A DNA stretch of 49,591 bases from Granulicatella balaenopterae. GTDB taxonomy: Bacteria > Bacillota > Bacilli > Lactobacillales > Aerococcaceae. Below the pieces are notes generated by a model that was given only the letters and a program-made list of their open reading frames with translations, made no database searches and had not been told where the DNA came from. This document shows positions 10,774 to 21,078 of this stretch, one piece after another; positions within the stretch are counted from its first letter, which is position 1, and each line of letters opens with the position of its first letter. The position numbers were made by a program, and so were the translations under genes. The DNA is taken from assembly GCF_900111135.1 (NCBI RefSeq), contig NZ_FOGF01000014.1, forward strand, positions 1 to 49,591, written 5' to 3'.

Positions 10774-12093
10774 ATGGATAAAATAATTGTTCGAGGTGGT
10801 AAAAAACTGAATGGAACAGTTAAAGTAGAAGGAGCTAAAAATGCAGTTTTACCGATTTTAGCAGCAAGTATTTTAGCAGAGCAAGGAGTAACAGTTTTAA
10901 CAAATGTGCCTAATTTATCAGATGTACATATTATGTTAAGTGTATTAAATTGTTTACATGTTACTAGTGAATTTGATGTAGAAAACAAAGAAATTGTATT
11001 AAATGCTACAAGAGATGTCCAAACGGTAGCTCCTTTTGAATATGTGAGTCAGATGAGAGCTTCAATTGTTGTTATGGGACCTTTATTAGCACGTTTTGGA
11101 CATGCACGTGTAGCAATGCCAGGAGGTTGTGCTATCGGTAGTCGCCCAATTGACTTGCACTTAAAAGGATTTGAAGCAATGGGGGCTGAAATTTCTTTAG
11201 AAAATGGCTATGTTGAAGCACGCGCCAAAGAACTACATGGTGCTAGAATTTATTTAGATTTCCCATCTGTAGGAGCAACACAAAATATTTTAATGGCTGC
11301 AACATTAGCAAAAGGCACAACAATCATTGAAAACGTAGCTCGAGAACCAGAAATTGTTGATTTAGCGAATGTATTAAATAAAATGGGAGCTAAAATAGTA
11401 GGTGCTGGAACAGAAGTCATTCGAGTAGAAGGTGTTGAACAATTAGAAGGAACAGCTCATTCAATTATTCCTGATCGCATTGAAGCTGGTACATTTATGG
11501 TAGCTAGTGCTATAACAGAAGGTGACGTATTTATTGAAGATGCCATTTCAGAACATAATCAACCATTAATTGCTAAATTACGTGAGATGGGTGCTACTAT
11601 TGAAGAAAAAGTAAGTGGGTTACGTGTAATTGGACCAAAAGAGTTAAAAGCTACAGCAGTAAAAACACTACCTCATCCAGGTTTCCCGACTGATATGCAA
11701 TCACAAATGACAATTGCACAATTATTAGCAACTGGCATAAGCACAATGAGTGAAACAGTTTTCGAAAATCGCTTTAATCATTTAGAAGAATTACGAAAAA
11801 TGAACGCTATTTTCCGTATTGAAGGTGGCGTAGCTATAATGGAAGGACAGTCAACCTTACAAGGAGCTCAAGTAGAAGCAACTGACTTACGAGCAGCAGC
11901 AGCCTTAATTATTGCAGGAATGCGTGCAACCGGATATACACGTGTAACAAAATTAGAATATTTAGACCGTGGATATCATAATTTCCATTTAAAATTACGT
12001 GCATTAGGTGCAGATATTGAACGAATCAATGAAGATGATAAACATCGCTTCACAGATTATGAATTAGATACTATTTTAGCAAATATAGTGTAA
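10774..12093 (+). CDS. murA: UDP-N-acetylglucosamine 1-carboxyvinyltransferase
   Basis: MurA transfers enolpyruvate from PEP to UDP-GlcNAc, the first committed step of peptidoglycan synthesis. The 439-residue enzyme starts [22 protein letters not shown], of which the KN pair binds substrate. It has the catalytic loop [15 protein letters not shown] with the fosfomycin-reactive cysteine, and the TDMQSQM segment. GGAGGGG precedes the ATG. Low-G+C Firmicutes usually carry two paralogues; the one downstream of atp is the murAA type. It is slightly longer than the usual 420-430 residues through a C-terminal extension. Confidence 0.96.
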   Translation: MDKIIVRGGKKLNGTVKVEGAKNAVLPILAASILAEQGVTVLTNVPNLSDVHIMLSVLNCLHVTSEFDVENKEIVLNATRDVQTVAPFEYVSQMRASIVVMGPLLARFGHARVAMPGGCAIGSRPIDLHLKGFEAMGAEISLENGYVEARAKELHGARIYLDFPSVGATQNILMAATLAKGTTIIENVAREPEIVDLANVLNKMGAKIVGAGTEVIRVEGVEQLEGTAHSIIPDRIEAGTFMVASAITEGDVFIEDAISEHNQPLIAKLREMGATIEEKVSGLRVIGPKELKATAVKTLPHPGFPTDMQSQMTIAQLLATGISTMSETVFENRFNHLEELRKMNAIFRIEGGVAIMEGQSTLQGAQVEATDLRAAAALIIAGMRATGYTRVTKLEYLDRGYHNFHLKLRALGADIERINEDDKHRFTDYELDTILANIV

Positions 12094-12114
12094 TAAAATT
12101 ATTAAAAAAACTAA

Positions 12115-12143
12115 TTGACATGAAAGACTAATTCATGTATAGT
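12115..12143 (+). promoter_or_regulatory. Promoter of infC-rpmI-rplT
   Basis: TTGACA (12115-12120) and TATAGT (12138-12143) are separated by 17 nt, close to the sigma-A consensus. Transcription would start near 12150, producing a leader of about 160 nt. Confidence 0.88.
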
Positions 12144-12149
12144 TAAGTA

Positions 12150-12290
12150 GTTGAGAAAACAAGCAGAAGCATCCCGCTTCTCACCTAAGTCGACAATATG
12201 TCCTTGGGTTGATAGATAAATGTTTTACTAAAAACGACATTTAACAGCGGGAGCGTAAATGCTCTCGCTGTTTTGCTTTTTTCTCTCAAT
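12150..12290 (+). promoter_or_regulatory. L20-type autoregulatory leader with attenuator
   Basis: The leader contains the GAAGC-ATCCC-GCTTC hairpin followed by TCACCT and the GGGTTGATAGAT block usual in Firmicute infC leaders. It ends in a strong terminator (12243-12254 with 12261-12272, loop GTAAAT, then T-rich 12271-12282) placed before the infC ribosome-binding site. In Bacillus this leader is bound by ribosomal protein L20, which promotes premature termination. Family assignment rests on recognition of sequence and position, not on a covariance search. Confidence 0.85.
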
Positions 12291-12308
12291 TATTTTTGGA
12301 GGTGAACA

Positions 12309-12827
12309 ATCATAGCAAAAGATATGATGGTCAATGATGGAATTCGAGCTAGAGAGTTACGTGTCATTGATAATGACGGTGAACAATTAGGTGTTCAAAC
12401 AAAGCAAAATGCTTTGAAGATTGCAGAACAAGCAGGATTAGACTTAGTGCTAGTTGCTCCGAATGCAAAGCCACCTGTTGCTCGAATTATGGATTACGGT
12501 AAATTCCGTTTCGAACAACAGAAAAAAGAAAGAGAAGCTCGTAAAAACCAAAAAGTCATCAGTATCAAAGAGGTGCGTTTAAGCCCAACAATCGATGAGA
12601 ATGACTTTAATACGAAATTGAGAGCTGCTCGTAAGTTCCTTGGAAAAGGCGATAAAGTAAAAGCTTCAATCCGTTTCAAAGGTCGTGCAATTACGCATAA
12701 AGAGATTGGGCAAAAAGTCTTAAACCGCTTAGCTGGAGAATTAGAAGATATTTCTACTATCGAGCAAAGAGCGAAAATGGATGGACGCAGCATGTTCTTG
12801 ATGTTAGCACCCAAAACTGAAAAGTAA
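12309..12827 (+). CDS. infC: Translation initiation factor IF-3 (non-AUG start)
   Basis: IF-3 discriminates start codons and prevents subunit association. The N-terminal domain carries the family start [19 protein letters not shown] and the C-terminal domain [26 protein letters not shown] (12298-12305) is followed by the in-frame codons ATC (12309), ATA (12312), GCA, AAA, GAT, ATG (12324), ATG. An ATG start would leave the ribosome-binding site more than 20 nt away and remove conserved residues. Initiation on ATC or ATA is therefore inferred, consistent with the known non-AUG infC starts that IF-3 uses to regulate itself. A stop codon lies just upstream at 12303. Confidence 0.92.
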   Translation: MIAKDMMVNDGIRARELRVIDNDGEQLGVQTKQNALKIAEQAGLDLVLVAPNAKPPVARIMDYGKFRFEQQKKEREARKNQKVISIKEVRLSPTIDENDFNTKLRAARKFLGKGDKVKASIRFKGRAITHKEIGQKVLNRLAGELEDISTIEQRAKMDGRSMFLMLAPKTEK

Positions 12828-12850
12828 GAAAGTAATAGGAGGAAAGTGTC

Positions 12851-13051
12851 ATGCCAAAACAAAAAACACATCGTGGTTCAGCTAAACGTTTCAAACGTAC
12901 AGGTGGCGGAGGCTTAAAACGTGCGAAAGCATTCACTAGTCACAGATTCCACGGAAAAACTAAAAAACAACGTCGTCACTTACGTAAACAAACTATGGTT
13001 CACGCAACTGACATTAAACGTATCAAACAACAATTAAGCCAAATGCGTTAA
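12851..13051 (+). CDS. rpmI: 50S ribosomal protein L35
   Basis: This 66-residue, very basic protein starts [20 protein letters not shown], the classical L35 N-terminus, and ends with an [10 protein letters not shown] tail. AGGAGGAAAG precedes the ATG. It is the second gene of infC-rpmI-rplT, 23 nt after infC, with codon use typical of ribosomal proteins. Confidence 0.97.
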   Translation: MPKQKTHRGSAKRFKRTGGGGLKRAKAFTSHRFHGKTKKQRRHLRKQTMVHATDIKRIKQQLSQMR

Positions 13052-13115
13052 TTTTAATACGCAAATCAATATGTAAAAGCAGTCGCTAGACTGACTGACC
13101 AAGGAGGAATTCAAT

Positions 13116-13475
13116 ATGCCACGTGTTAAAGGTGGAACAGTTACTCGTCGTCGTCGTAACCGTGTATTAAAATTAGCAAAAGGTTACTACGGAGGCAAAT
13201 CAAAATTATTTAAAACAGCTAAACAAGCGGTTATGAAATCATATATGTATGCTTACCGTGACCGTCGTCAGAAAAAACGTGATTTCCGTAAATTATGGAT
13301 CACTCGTATCAATGCCGCAGCTCGTATGAACGGATTAAGCTATAGTAAAATGATGCACGGATTAAAATTAGCTGGAATCGAAATGAACCGTAAAATGTTA
13401 GCTGATTTAGCAGTATCAGATGCAGCAGCATTTACTGTTTTAGCTGAACAAGCTAAAGAAGCATTAGCTAAATAA
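13116..13475 (+). CDS. rplT: 50S ribosomal protein L20
   Basis: The 119-residue 23S rRNA-binding assembly protein starts [19 protein letters not shown] and contains the [14 protein letters not shown] block. In Bacillus, L20 binds the operon leader and represses infC-rpmI-rplT; the matching leader is present at 12150-12290. AAGGAGGAATT is the ribosome-binding site. A 64-nt spacer follows rpmI. Confidence 0.97.
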   Translation: MPRVKGGTVTRRRRNRVLKLAKGYYGGKSKLFKTAKQAVMKSYMYAYRDRRQKKRDFRKLWITRINAAARMNGLSYSKMMHGLKLAGIEMNRKMLADLAVSDAAAFTVLAEQAKEALAK

Positions 13476-13548
13476 TGATTTAAACTCTACTATCTAGAGA
13501 ACATCAAAAGATGGGAAAATCATTAGACTTAAAGGAGGAAAAATAACC

Positions 13549-13737
13549 ATGGCAAAAGTATGTTATTTCACTGGACGTCGTTCTAAATCAGGTAATGCTC
13601 GTTCACACGCTATGAATGCTAACCGTCGTACATGGAAACCAAACTTACAAAAAGTTCGTGTTTTAGTCGATGGCAAACCTAAAAAAGTATGGGTTTCAAC
13701 TAGAGCTTTAAAATCTGGTAAAATTGAACGCGTATAA
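13549..13737 (+). CDS. rpmB: 50S ribosomal protein L28
   Basis: The 62-residue protein starts [20 protein letters not shown], typical of L28. Only one cysteine remains, so this is the zinc-free form lacking the paired CxxC motifs. AAAGGAGGAAAA precedes the ATG. It follows rplT by 73 nt without a clear terminator, so it may be partly cotranscribed with infC-rpmI-rplT; a strong terminator lies right after it. Confidence 0.96.
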   Translation: MAKVCYFTGRRSKSGNARSHAMNANRRTWKPNLQKVRVLVDGKPKKVWVSTRALKSGKIERV

Positions 13738-13751
13738 TTTATAAACATTCA

Positions 13752-13783
13752 GGGAGTATTTGGAAACAAATGCTCTTTTTTTA
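13752..13783 (+). terminator. Terminator after rpmB
   Basis: Stem GAGTATTTG/CAAATGCTC (13754-13762 with 13767-13775) has a GAAA tetraloop and T7. It closes the ribosomal-protein block. Confidence 0.92.
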
Positions 13784-13825
13784 TGTAAAAAATTAAAAGA
13801 TAAAATATTTAAAAACTTATTAACA

Positions 13826-14003
13826 AGTGGATAATATCCTTTAGAAGAGCAAAAAATTCTGTGGATAAGTAAATATAATAACTTATAAAAATCATTATCA
13901 ATAGTGATAGTATTTAGATAATTGTGGAAAAGTAATGGTTATAAACAAGTGGTATAATCGTTTTTCTAGAATTATAAAAAAGTGATAGGACTATTGTGGA
14001 TAA
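13826..14003 (+). promoter_or_regulatory. Cluster of DnaA boxes in non-coding DNA
   Basis: Two perfect TGTGGATAA boxes (13860-13868, 13995-14003) and two single-mismatch boxes, AGTGGATAA (13826-13834) and TGTGGAAAA (13923-13931), share one orientation in a very A+T-rich 428-nt gap between rpmB and asp23. The rest of the gap is dyad-rich A+T sequence (about 14080-14125) that may hold the asp23 promoter. No dnaA or dnaN is nearby, so this is not the standard origin layout. A DnaA-titration or regulatory site is inferred. Confidence 0.55.
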
Positions 14004-14165
14004 GTGGTAAAAGCTAATAATAAGTAGAGAATTTATAAAAATTTAATCTTTATTTCTTCAAAAAAATTAGGTTAAAAATCTATAGTATGGTATCATATAT
14101 ATGATATAGATATTATAGCTATAAGTTACTAAAATAGTAATGGTATAAAGAGGAGGTTGTTTTTA

Positions 14166-14528
14166 ATGGCTGTAAAAATTCAAACTAAAGATGGTTTAAT
14201 CGAACTAAGCAATGATGTAATTGCTACAGTTGTTGGTGGTGCGGCTACTGATAATTATGGTGTAGTTGGAATGGCTAGTAGAAACCACATTCGTGACAAT
14301 GTAAATGATATTTTGAAAAAAGAAAACTTTGCAAAAGGCGTTGTGATTCGTCAAGAAGGCGAAGGTGTTGCTGTTGATGTATATATTATCGTTGGATATG
14401 GCACTAAAATTTCAGCAATTTGTCGTAATGTACAAGAACAAGTTAAATATAATCTTGAATCAATGTTGGGATTCTCTGCAAACACCGTCAATGTTTATGT
14501 TCAAGGAGTAAGAATCATTGAAGCTTAA
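14166..14528 (+). CDS. Asp23/Gls24 family protein (YloU type)
   Basis: The 120-residue protein has the Asp23 family pattern: VIATVVGGAATDNYGVVGMA near the start and a hydrophobic beta-strand region VDVYIIVGYGTKI. Asp23/Gls24 proteins are linked to cell-envelope stress and the YloU branch always precedes the fatty-acid kinase gene. A TTG at 14157 is in frame but overlaps the ribosome-binding site GGAGG (14152-14156), so ATG 14166 is the start. fakA follows after 30 nt in the same operon. Its molecular role is not established. Confidence 0.9.
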   Translation: MAVKIQTKDGLIELSNDVIATVVGGAATDNYGVVGMASRNHIRDNVNDILKKENFAKGVVIRQEGEGVAVDVYIIVGYGTKISAICRNVQEQVKYNLESMLGFSANTVNVYVQGVRIIEA

Positions 14529-14558
14529 GCTTTGATGGATTAATCAAGGAGGATACAA

Positions 14559-16235
14559 ATGGTTACAAAAATGGAAATTACAGCACAAGATTTTCGTGCA
14601 ATGGTAGAAATAGGGGAAGCTCGTTTAAGTGAGAATGTTGATTTTGTCAATTCACTAAATGTATTCCCGGTTCCAGATGGAGATACTGGTACTAATATGG
14701 GCTTAACATTCACATCAGGAGCTGAACGAGTGGCTAATTCAGACGCTACAACTGTTGGTGATTTAGCACAAGATTTAGCAAAAGGATTATTAATGGGAGC
14801 TCGAGGAAATTCAGGAGTTATTTTATCACAAATTTTCCGTGGATTTTCTAAAGCAGTAGAAGGAAAAGAGACGCTATCAGGTGAAGATCTATCAGATGCA
14901 TTTACTCATGGAGTTGAAACTGCTTATAAGGCTGTAATGAATCCTGTTGAGGGGACAATTTTAACAGTAGCAAGAGAATCAGCTAAACGTGGTGTTAAAA
15001 AATTAGAAAAATCTGCTGATATTAATGAGGTAATGGGTTCTGTTTTACGTGGATCTGAAAAATCATTAGCTAAAACACCAGATTTATTGCCAGTCTTAAA
15101 AGAAGTGGGTGTTGTTGATTCAGGTGGTCAAGGTTTAGTATTTATCTATCAAGGATTTTACGAAGCATTAACTGGACAAGCAGCTCCAACTAAAGCAATG
15201 ATTAGTACAAAAATTGATTTATCATCAATTGCTCATAAAGAAGTGCATGACTATTCTGAAATTTCAACTAGTGATATTAAATATGGCTATTGTACAGAAA
15301 TCATGGTTAAAATTGGTGAAGGTGAAACTGTTACTGATGAATTTGACTATGATACATTCCGTCATTATTTAAATGAATTAGGAGACTCATTATTAGTAGT
15401 AGCTGATGATGAAATTATTAAAGTTCATGTCCACACTGAACGTCCTGGTGAAGTGATGAATTATGGTCAACGTTTTGGTTCATTAATGAAAGTCAAAGTT
15501 GATAATATGCGTATGCAACATGAAGAAGTTATTAATCATGATTATTCAGCTAAAGTTAAAAAAGCTGCAGCACGTAGCAAATATGGTATTGTAGCTGTCT
15601 GTGCAGGCGAAGGCATTAAAGATTTATTTACAAGTATGGGTGTGACAACTGTGATTAATGGTGGTCAAACAATGAATCCAAGTACGGAAGATATCTTAGC
15701 TGCTGTGAAAGAAGCGAATGCTGAAAATGTTATTATCTTACCAAATAATAAAAATATCTTAATGGCTGCTAATCAAGCTGCGGAAGTATCAGAAGACTGC
15801 CAAGTATCTGTAGTACCATCCAAAACAATTCCACAAGGCTTAGCAAGTTTATTATCTTTTGATGAAGCACAAACAATCGAAGAAAATCAAGAAGCGATGA
15901 CTGAACAATTATTAGTAGTGGCAAGTGGTCAAATTACTAATGCTGTAAGAGATACCTCAATTGATGGTGTTGATATAAAAAAAGATGATTACATGGGAAT
16001 TATTGATGGCAAAATCTTAGTAAGTACTGCAGATAAAAAAGCAACTACAATTGAAACAATTAGCCAAATGATTAATGAAGATTCTGAAATCGTAACATTA
16101 ATTTTTGGTGAAGAAGCAACAGAAGAAGAAGCAGAAGAAATTTCTGAAGCAATTGAAGAACAATTTCCTGAAGTAGAAGTAGAAGTGCATAATGGACAAC
16201 AACCAGTATATGCATACTTAATTTCAGTAGAATAA
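14559..16235 (+). CDS. fakA: Fatty acid kinase, catalytic subunit FakA
   Basis: FakA phosphorylates fatty acids held on a FakB (DegV-family) carrier, feeding exogenous fatty acids into the PlsX/PlsY route. Residues 1 to about 205 form the DhaL/DAK2 ATP-binding domain, with [14 protein letters not shown] holding the Mg2+-binding aspartates and [13 protein letters not shown] middle domain and a C-terminal FakB-interacting domain (about 340-558) follow, including a Glu-rich segment [14 protein letters not shown]. Length 558 is normal. The nearby plsX fits the same acyl-phosphate pathway. No fakB lies in the window. Confidence 0.94.
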   Translation: MVTKMEITAQDFRAMVEIGEARLSENVDFVNSLNVFPVPDGDTGTNMGLTFTSGAERVANSDATTVGDLAQDLAKGLLMGARGNSGVILSQIFRGFSKAVEGKETLSGEDLSDAFTHGVETAYKAVMNPVEGTILTVARESAKRGVKKLEKSADINEVMGSVLRGSEKSLAKTPDLLPVLKEVGVVDSGGQGLVFIYQGFYEALTGQAAPTKAMISTKIDLSSIAHKEVHDYSEISTSDIKYGYCTEIMVKIGEGETVTDEFDYDTFRHYLNELGDSLLVVADDEIIKVHVHTERPGEVMNYGQRFGSLMKVKVDNMRMQHEEVINHDYSAKVKKAAARSKYGIVAVCAGEGIKDLFTSMGVTTVINGGQTMNPSTEDILAAVKEANAENVIILPNNKNILMAANQAAEVSEDCQVSVVPSKTIPQGLASLLSFDEAQTIEENQEAMTEQLLVVASGQITNAVRDTSIDGVDIKKDDYMGIIDGKILVSTADKKATTIETISQMINEDSEIVTLIFGEEATEEEAEEISEAIEEQFPEVEVEVHNGQQPVYAYLISVE

Positions 16236-16266
16236 GAAATCGTCAGAACCATTTATAACATTTTTT

Positions 16267-16295
16267 CTGAAACATTTTAGATTATGTGCTAAAAT
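16267..16295 (+). promoter_or_regulatory. Probable recG promoter
   Basis: An extended -10 box, TG-C-TAAAAT (16287-16295), lies 55 nt before the recG start; the -35 region is weak. It gives the recG-plsX pair a promoter separate from asp23-fakA, although no terminator is obvious after fakA. Confidence 0.55.
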
Positions 16296-16350
16296 GAATC
16301 CAAGAGAATTTTGTTATAAGTGGTTTTTTTTACTAAGAAGGAGGATTATA

Positions 16351-18408
16351 ATGGAAAAGCAAATGACTAATTGGAAAAGTTGTTTTCAGCCTATAACGAC
16401 TTTACCAGGTGTTGGTCCAAAGAGGGCTGAAGCATTAGCAGAATTAGGACTGGCATCTATTTATGATTTAATGAGTCATTTTCCTTTTCGCTATGAAGAT
16501 ATGCAAATACGAGATATCCATTCGATTGCAGATCAAGAAAAAGTAACTTTAAAAGGTATAGTTGTAACCGAACCTATTCTATCTTATTATGGGCATCGCA
16601 AAAATCGTTTATATTTTAGACTGGCGATTGGTGAAGCGGTGATTATGGTGTCATTTTTTAATCAGCCATATTTGAAGAATAAAGTGATACTAGGTGAGGA
16701 GATAATTCTTTTTGGTAAATGGGATGAAAAGCGTCAAACTTTAATGGGAATCAAGATTGTTGGTAGCCAGTCAAATGATGAAGATCATCAACAATCATTT
16801 GAAGCAGTCTATCGAGCAAATAAAGGGATTAAGCAAAAGACCATTTTTCAATTAATTCAGAAAAGTTTTGAATTATATGGTGAATTCATTCCAGATCCAC
16901 TTCCAAGAATTATGAAAGAAAAGCGTCATTTAATGGGGCATTCTTTGGCAATGAAGTTAATGCATTTCCCAACTAATCCTCAAGCTGTTCAAGAGGCGAG
17001 GTATCAATTAATTTATCAAGAATTATTTTTATATCAATTAGGCTTACAAGAATTACGTAAACACCGTCGTTCGACCAAACAGGGGATGGTCTTGCGGTAT
17101 GATAATCAGCAATTAAGAGGCTTTATTAAGACTTTGCCATTTGAATTAACCGATGGACAAAAGAAAGTGTTAAATGAGATTTGCTATGATTTATTGGCGC
17201 CTTATACGATGAATCGTTTACTACAAGGGGATGTAGGTAGTGGTAAGACAGTTGTAGCGACAGTTGCGATGGTAGCGAGTGCTTTAGCGGGAGCGCAATC
17301 TTGTTTAATGGTACCGACTGAATTATTAGCTTATCAACATCACCAATCTATTAGTAAGTTAGTTAGCAATCAGAATTTAGTAGTTGCCAAATTAACTGGT
17401 AGTACAAAAACAAAGGAACGACGAGAAATATTAAATCAATTAGCCAGTGGTAAGATTGATCTATTAATTGGGACACATGCTGTCTTTCAAGATGATGTCA
17501 CTTTCCACAATTTAGGCTTAGTGATTATTGATGAACAGCACCGTTTTGGGGTAAAACAACGTCAAAAATTAACGAGTAAGGGAGAAGGAGTTAATATCTT
17601 ACAAATGACCGCCACTCCTATTCCACGTACCTTAGCAATTACTAGTTTTGGAGAAATGGATACCTCGATTTTAAGCGAAGCACCTAAAGGACGTATTCCC
17701 ATTAAGACGCATTGGGTAAAAGAACAAGAAATGGATCAAGTCTTTCAATATGTCAAACGAGAAATTGATGCGGGACGTCAAGCTTATGTGATATCGCCCT
17801 TGATTGAAGAATCTGAAACTTTAGATGTAAAAAATGCTGAAGAGATTTATCGCATGGTGTCAGAACGTTTCCACAATCAAGTATCAGTTGGATTACTACA
17901 TGGTCGTATGAAAAATGATGAAAAAGATCAAGTGATGACTGATTTCCAAGAAAATAAAATACAATTATTAGTCTCAACAACTGTCATTGAAGTTGGGGTA
18001 GATGTGCCAAATGCAACAGTAATGGTTATTCTAGATGCGGACCGTTTTGGATTAGCGCAACTCCATCAATTGCGTGGACGAGTTGGACGTGGAGCGCATG
18101 CTTCAACTTGTGTATTAATCGCTTCTCCCAAGACTGAAAATGGGAAAGAGCGGATGAAAATTATGTGTGATTCAACAGATGGATTTTATTTAAGTCAGAA
18201 GGATTTGGAGTTACGTGGTTCGGGAGACATTTTTGGTGTGAAACAATCAGGAATTCCAGAATTTTTACTTGCAGATATTGTTAGAGATTATGATATACTA
18301 GAAGAAGCGCGTTATGATGCGATTGAGTTTGTAACGCAAGATTATGAAAAGACAGAATTATTAGAGTATTTTATGAAAAGACAAGCAAAAGATATGACGG
18401 AGGTTTAG
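16351..18408 (+). CDS. recG: ATP-dependent DNA helicase RecG
   Basis: RecG remodels stalled replication forks and branch-migrates Holliday junctions. The 685-residue protein has the N-terminal wedge/OB domain ([13 protein letters not shown]), helicase motif [15 protein letters not shown] (about residue 290), motif II DEQHRFG, motif [13 protein letters not shown], and motif [11 protein letters not shown]. The C-terminal [16 protein letters not shown] block follows. AAGGAGG at 16338-16344 supports ATG 16351; an in-frame ATG at 16294 has no ribosome-binding site. plsX follows 6 nt downstream. Confidence 0.96.
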   Translation: MEKQMTNWKSCFQPITTLPGVGPKRAEALAELGLASIYDLMSHFPFRYEDMQIRDIHSIADQEKVTLKGIVVTEPILSYYGHRKNRLYFRLAIGEAVIMVSFFNQPYLKNKVILGEEIILFGKWDEKRQTLMGIKIVGSQSNDEDHQQSFEAVYRANKGIKQKTIFQLIQKSFELYGEFIPDPLPRIMKEKRHLMGHSLAMKLMHFPTNPQAVQEARYQLIYQELFLYQLGLQELRKHRRSTKQGMVLRYDNQQLRGFIKTLPFELTDGQKKVLNEICYDLLAPYTMNRLLQGDVGSGKTVVATVAMVASALAGAQSCLMVPTELLAYQHHQSISKLVSNQNLVVAKLTGSTKTKERREILNQLASGKIDLLIGTHAVFQDDVTFHNLGLVIIDEQHRFGVKQRQKLTSKGEGVNILQMTATPIPRTLAITSFGEMDTSILSEAPKGRIPIKTHWVKEQEMDQVFQYVKREIDAGRQAYVISPLIEESETLDVKNAEEIYRMVSERFHNQVSVGLLHGRMKNDEKDQVMTDFQENKIQLLVSTTVIEVGVDVPNATVMVILDADRFGLAQLHQLRGRVGRGAHASTCVLIASPKTENGKERMKIMCDSTDGFYLSQKDLELRGSGDIFGVKQSGIPEFLLADIVRDYDILEEARYDAIEFVTQDYEKTELLEYFMKRQAKDMTEV

Positions 18409-18414
18409 AAAAAG

Positions 18415-19416
18415 ATGGTTAGAATTGCAATTGATGCGATGGGTGGCGATTTTGCTCCAGAAAAAATAGTTGCTGGGGTCATCAAAACAGCTAAAGAATT
18501 AACAGATACAGAATTTCAATTATATGGTGATGAAGCAGCAATCAGAACCTATTTAACAGAAGAATTAGCCAATATTAAAGTGATTCATTGTTCTGAAAAG
18601 ATTAAGTCAGACGATGAGCCAGTTCGTTCTATTCGTCGTAAAAAAGATGCATCGATGGTTGTAGCAGCTAAAGCAGTTAAAGAAGGTCAAGCGGATGCAT
18701 TATTTTCAGCCGGTAACACGGGAGCTTTACTAGCAAGTGGCTTATTCATTGTAGGGCGAATTAAAGGAATTGATCGTCCTGGATTAATGCCTGTATTACC
18801 AGTTTTTAATGGCGATAAACAACAATTTGTTATGATGGATGTGGGTGCTAATGCTGATTGTAAACCACATCACTTAGAACAATTTGGTATTTTAGGAACA
18901 TATTATTCTCAATATGTACTAGGTGTCAAAAATCCAACAGTTGGTTTATTAAATAATGGGACCGAATCAACAAAAGGAAATGAATTAACAAAAGAAGTTC
19001 ACCAATTATTAACAGCCAATGAAGCTATTAACTTTATTGGAAATGTTGAAGCGCGTGAATTATTGCAAGGACCAGCTGATGTTGTTGTAACTGATGGATT
19101 TACAGGTAATGCCGTTTTGAAAACAATTGAAGGAACAGCTATTGCTTTACTAAAAACAATGAAAAAAAGTATTTTATCAAGTGGGTTAAAAGCTAAATTA
19201 GGAGCAGTATTGTTAAAACCAACTTTTAAAAAGATAAAATCATCAGTCAATTATGAAGAATTTGGTGGGGCAGTCTTATTAGGTGTGAAAGGTCCGGTCG
19301 TAAAAGCACATGGAACAGCCGATGAAACAACTGTCTATTATACATTAAAACAAATTCAGACAATCGTAACATCAAATGTGATTACGGATTTAGTTGACTA
19401 TTTTGAAAATAATTAA
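18415..19416 (+). CDS. plsX: Phosphate acyltransferase PlsX
   Basis: PlsX interconverts acyl-ACP and acyl-phosphate, the donor for PlsY in phospholipid synthesis. The 333-residue protein starts [13 protein letters not shown] and has [23 protein letters not shown] and [14 protein letters not shown], all diagnostic. The usual downstream acpP is absent; a terminator follows at once. It shares the acyl-phosphate intermediate with FakA encoded upstream. Confidence 0.96.
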   Translation: MVRIAIDAMGGDFAPEKIVAGVIKTAKELTDTEFQLYGDEAAIRTYLTEELANIKVIHCSEKIKSDDEPVRSIRRKKDASMVVAAKAVKEGQADALFSAGNTGALLASGLFIVGRIKGIDRPGLMPVLPVFNGDKQQFVMMDVGANADCKPHHLEQFGILGTYYSQYVLGVKNPTVGLLNNGTESTKGNELTKEVHQLLTANEAINFIGNVEARELLQGPADVVVTDGFTGNAVLKTIEGTAIALLKTMKKSILSSGLKAKLGAVLLKPTFKKIKSSVNYEEFGGAVLLGVKGPVVKAHGTADETTVYYTLKQIQTIVTSNVITDLVDYFENN

Positions 19417-19425
19417 TCATCTTTT

Positions 19426-19458
19426 AGGGAGCAGCCAACATAGGCTACTCTCTTTTTA
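19426..19458 (+). terminator. Terminator after plsX
   Basis: An 11-position stem (19426-19436 with 19443-19453, one mismatch and one G-U) with a 6-nt loop is followed by T's. It separates plsX from rsgA, which has a TATAAT at 19498-19503. Confidence 0.82.
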
Positions 19459-19536
19459 TAAAATAAAATTATACGTGCATAAACACACAATTCAGACTAT
19501 AATAAGGGTAATGAGTCAATTAATGAGGGGGAGAGT

Positions 19537-20418
19537 ATGCCAAAAGGACAAATTGTAAAAGCTTTAAGTGGTTTTTACTATATAGAATCAGAAGGTATTG
19601 TCTATCAAACACGAGGACGTGGAGTATTCCGTAAAAAGAAAATCACGCCCTTAGTTGGAGATTATGTTGAATTCGATACAACTTCTTTAACAGATGGTAC
19701 CGTTACAAAAATTTTACCAAGAAAAAATGATTTGGTGAGACCGCCAGTTGCTAATGTTGATTGTGCTGTCATTGTAATGTCAGCTATTGAACCAGATTTT
19801 TCAACTTATTTAGTTGATCGGTTTTTAATATATTTAGAATTAAAAGATATTAGACCGATTATTTATATTTCAAAAATGGATTTGGTTGATGAACAGCAAA
19901 TGGCAGACATTAAAGCATGTGCAACAGCTTATGAAGCATTAGGATATCGTGTGTATTTATCACATGAATTTGAGCAAGAAGCATTTTTAGCAGATTTAAG
20001 TGATGAACTAGTGGTCTTTATGGGACAATCTGGTGTTGGTAAGTCGACATTAATTAATCACTTTATTCCAGAATTATCTTTGGAAACAGCAGAAATTTCT
20101 AGTCATTTAGGTCGCGGTAGACATACAACAAGGCATGTCGCTTTGCATAAAGTAAAAGATGTGTTAATTGCAGATACGCCTGGATTTAGTACATTAGATT
20201 TGATTGATATTGACAAAGAAAATCTACCCTATCTATTCCCAGAATTTGCCAATAGAGCTCATCTTTGTAAGTTTAGGGAATGTTCTCACCAACATGAACC
20301 CAAATGTGCTGTAAAAGATGCTTTAGAAAATGGTGAAATAGCACAATTCCGTTATGATCACTATACAAGCTTCTTAGAAGAAATTGAACAAACTAAGCCA
20401 AAATATAATAAAAAATAA
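19537..20418 (+). CDS. rsgA: Ribosome small subunit GTPase RsgA
   Basis: This circularly permuted GTPase matures the 30S subunit. The 293-residue protein has an OB-fold N-terminus and then G motifs in permuted order: G4-like SKMD (about residue 112), G1 GQSGVGKST (about 166-174) and G3 DTPGF. A C-terminal zinc site is CKFRECSHQHEPKC. GAGGGGGAG precedes the ATG. It heads rsgA-rpe-thiN, an order common in Firmicutes. Confidence 0.96.
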   Translation: MPKGQIVKALSGFYYIESEGIVYQTRGRGVFRKKKITPLVGDYVEFDTTSLTDGTVTKILPRKNDLVRPPVANVDCAVIVMSAIEPDFSTYLVDRFLIYLELKDIRPIIYISKMDLVDEQQMADIKACATAYEALGYRVYLSHEFEQEAFLADLSDELVVFMGQSGVGKSTLINHFIPELSLETAEISSHLGRGRHTTRHVALHKVKDVLIADTPGFSTLDLIDIDKENLPYLFPEFANRAHLCKFRECSHQHEPKCAVKDALENGEIAQFRYDHYTSFLEEIEQTKPKYNKK

Positions 20419-20431
20419 TGGAGGTATTAAG

Positions 20432-21076
20432 ATGAAAGTAGCACCATCAATTTTAAGTGCAGATTTTGCCAATTTAGAAAGAGATGTTAAATTAGTTGAA
20501 GGGTATGGCGCAGATTGGATTCATATTGACGCGATGGATGGGCAATTTGTTCCAAATTTAACATTAGGAGCCAATATTGTTAAAGCTTTACGTCCGGTAA
20601 CTGATTTAACATTAGATTGCCATTTAATGGTTCAAAATCCAGAACGTTTTATTAAAGATTTTGCAGATGCTGGCGCAGATTATATTATGGTTCATGCTGA
20701 GGCAACACCGCATATTCATCGTGCCATTCAACAAATTAAGCAAACGAATACAAAAGCTGGAGTTGTTATTAATCCAGGTACATCAGTTGCGGTGATTAAA
20801 GAATTATTACCAATTGTTGATGCTATCTTAGTTATGACGGTTAATCCTGGTTTTGGTGGACAAGTTTTCCTTGAACATACTTTAGGAAAAGTTCGTGAAT
20901 TAGATGCTTTGCGTAAAGAACATGATTATCACTATTTAATTGAAGTTGATGGTGGTGTTAATGGTGAAACTGCTAAGTTATGTAGTGCTGCTGGAGCGGA
21001 TGTAGCGGTTGCTGGTTCATATGTTTATAATTCAAAAGATATTAAAGCAGCAATTGAGTCTATTAAAGAGGCTTAA
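20432..21076 (+). CDS. rpe: Ribulose-phosphate 3-epimerase
   Basis: Rpe interconverts ribulose-5-phosphate and xylulose-5-phosphate in the pentose phosphate pathway. The 214-residue TIM barrel shows APSILSADFANL, HIDAMDGQFVPN (metal-binding His and Asp), DCHLMV, TVNPGFGGQ and VDGGV. An upstream in-frame start would overlap rsgA; GGAGG at 20420-20424 fixes ATG 20432. thiN begins 2 nt after its stop. Confidence 0.97.
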   Translation: MKVAPSILSADFANLERDVKLVEGYGADWIHIDAMDGQFVPNLTLGANIVKALRPVTDLTLDCHLMVQNPERFIKDFADAGADYIMVHAEATPHIHRAIQQIKQTNTKAGVVINPGTSVAVIKELLPIVDAILVMTVNPGFGGQVFLEHTLGKVRELDALRKEHDYHYLIEVDGGVNGETAKLCSAAGADVAVAGSYVYNSKDIKAAIESIKEA

Positions 21077-21078
21077 GA

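Noticed and set aside
13790-14165. Chromosomal replication origin
   Set aside because: DnaA boxes and A+T-rich dyads are present, but only two boxes are perfect and none of dnaA, dnaN, rpmH or recF is nearby; a titration or regulatory cluster is more likely.
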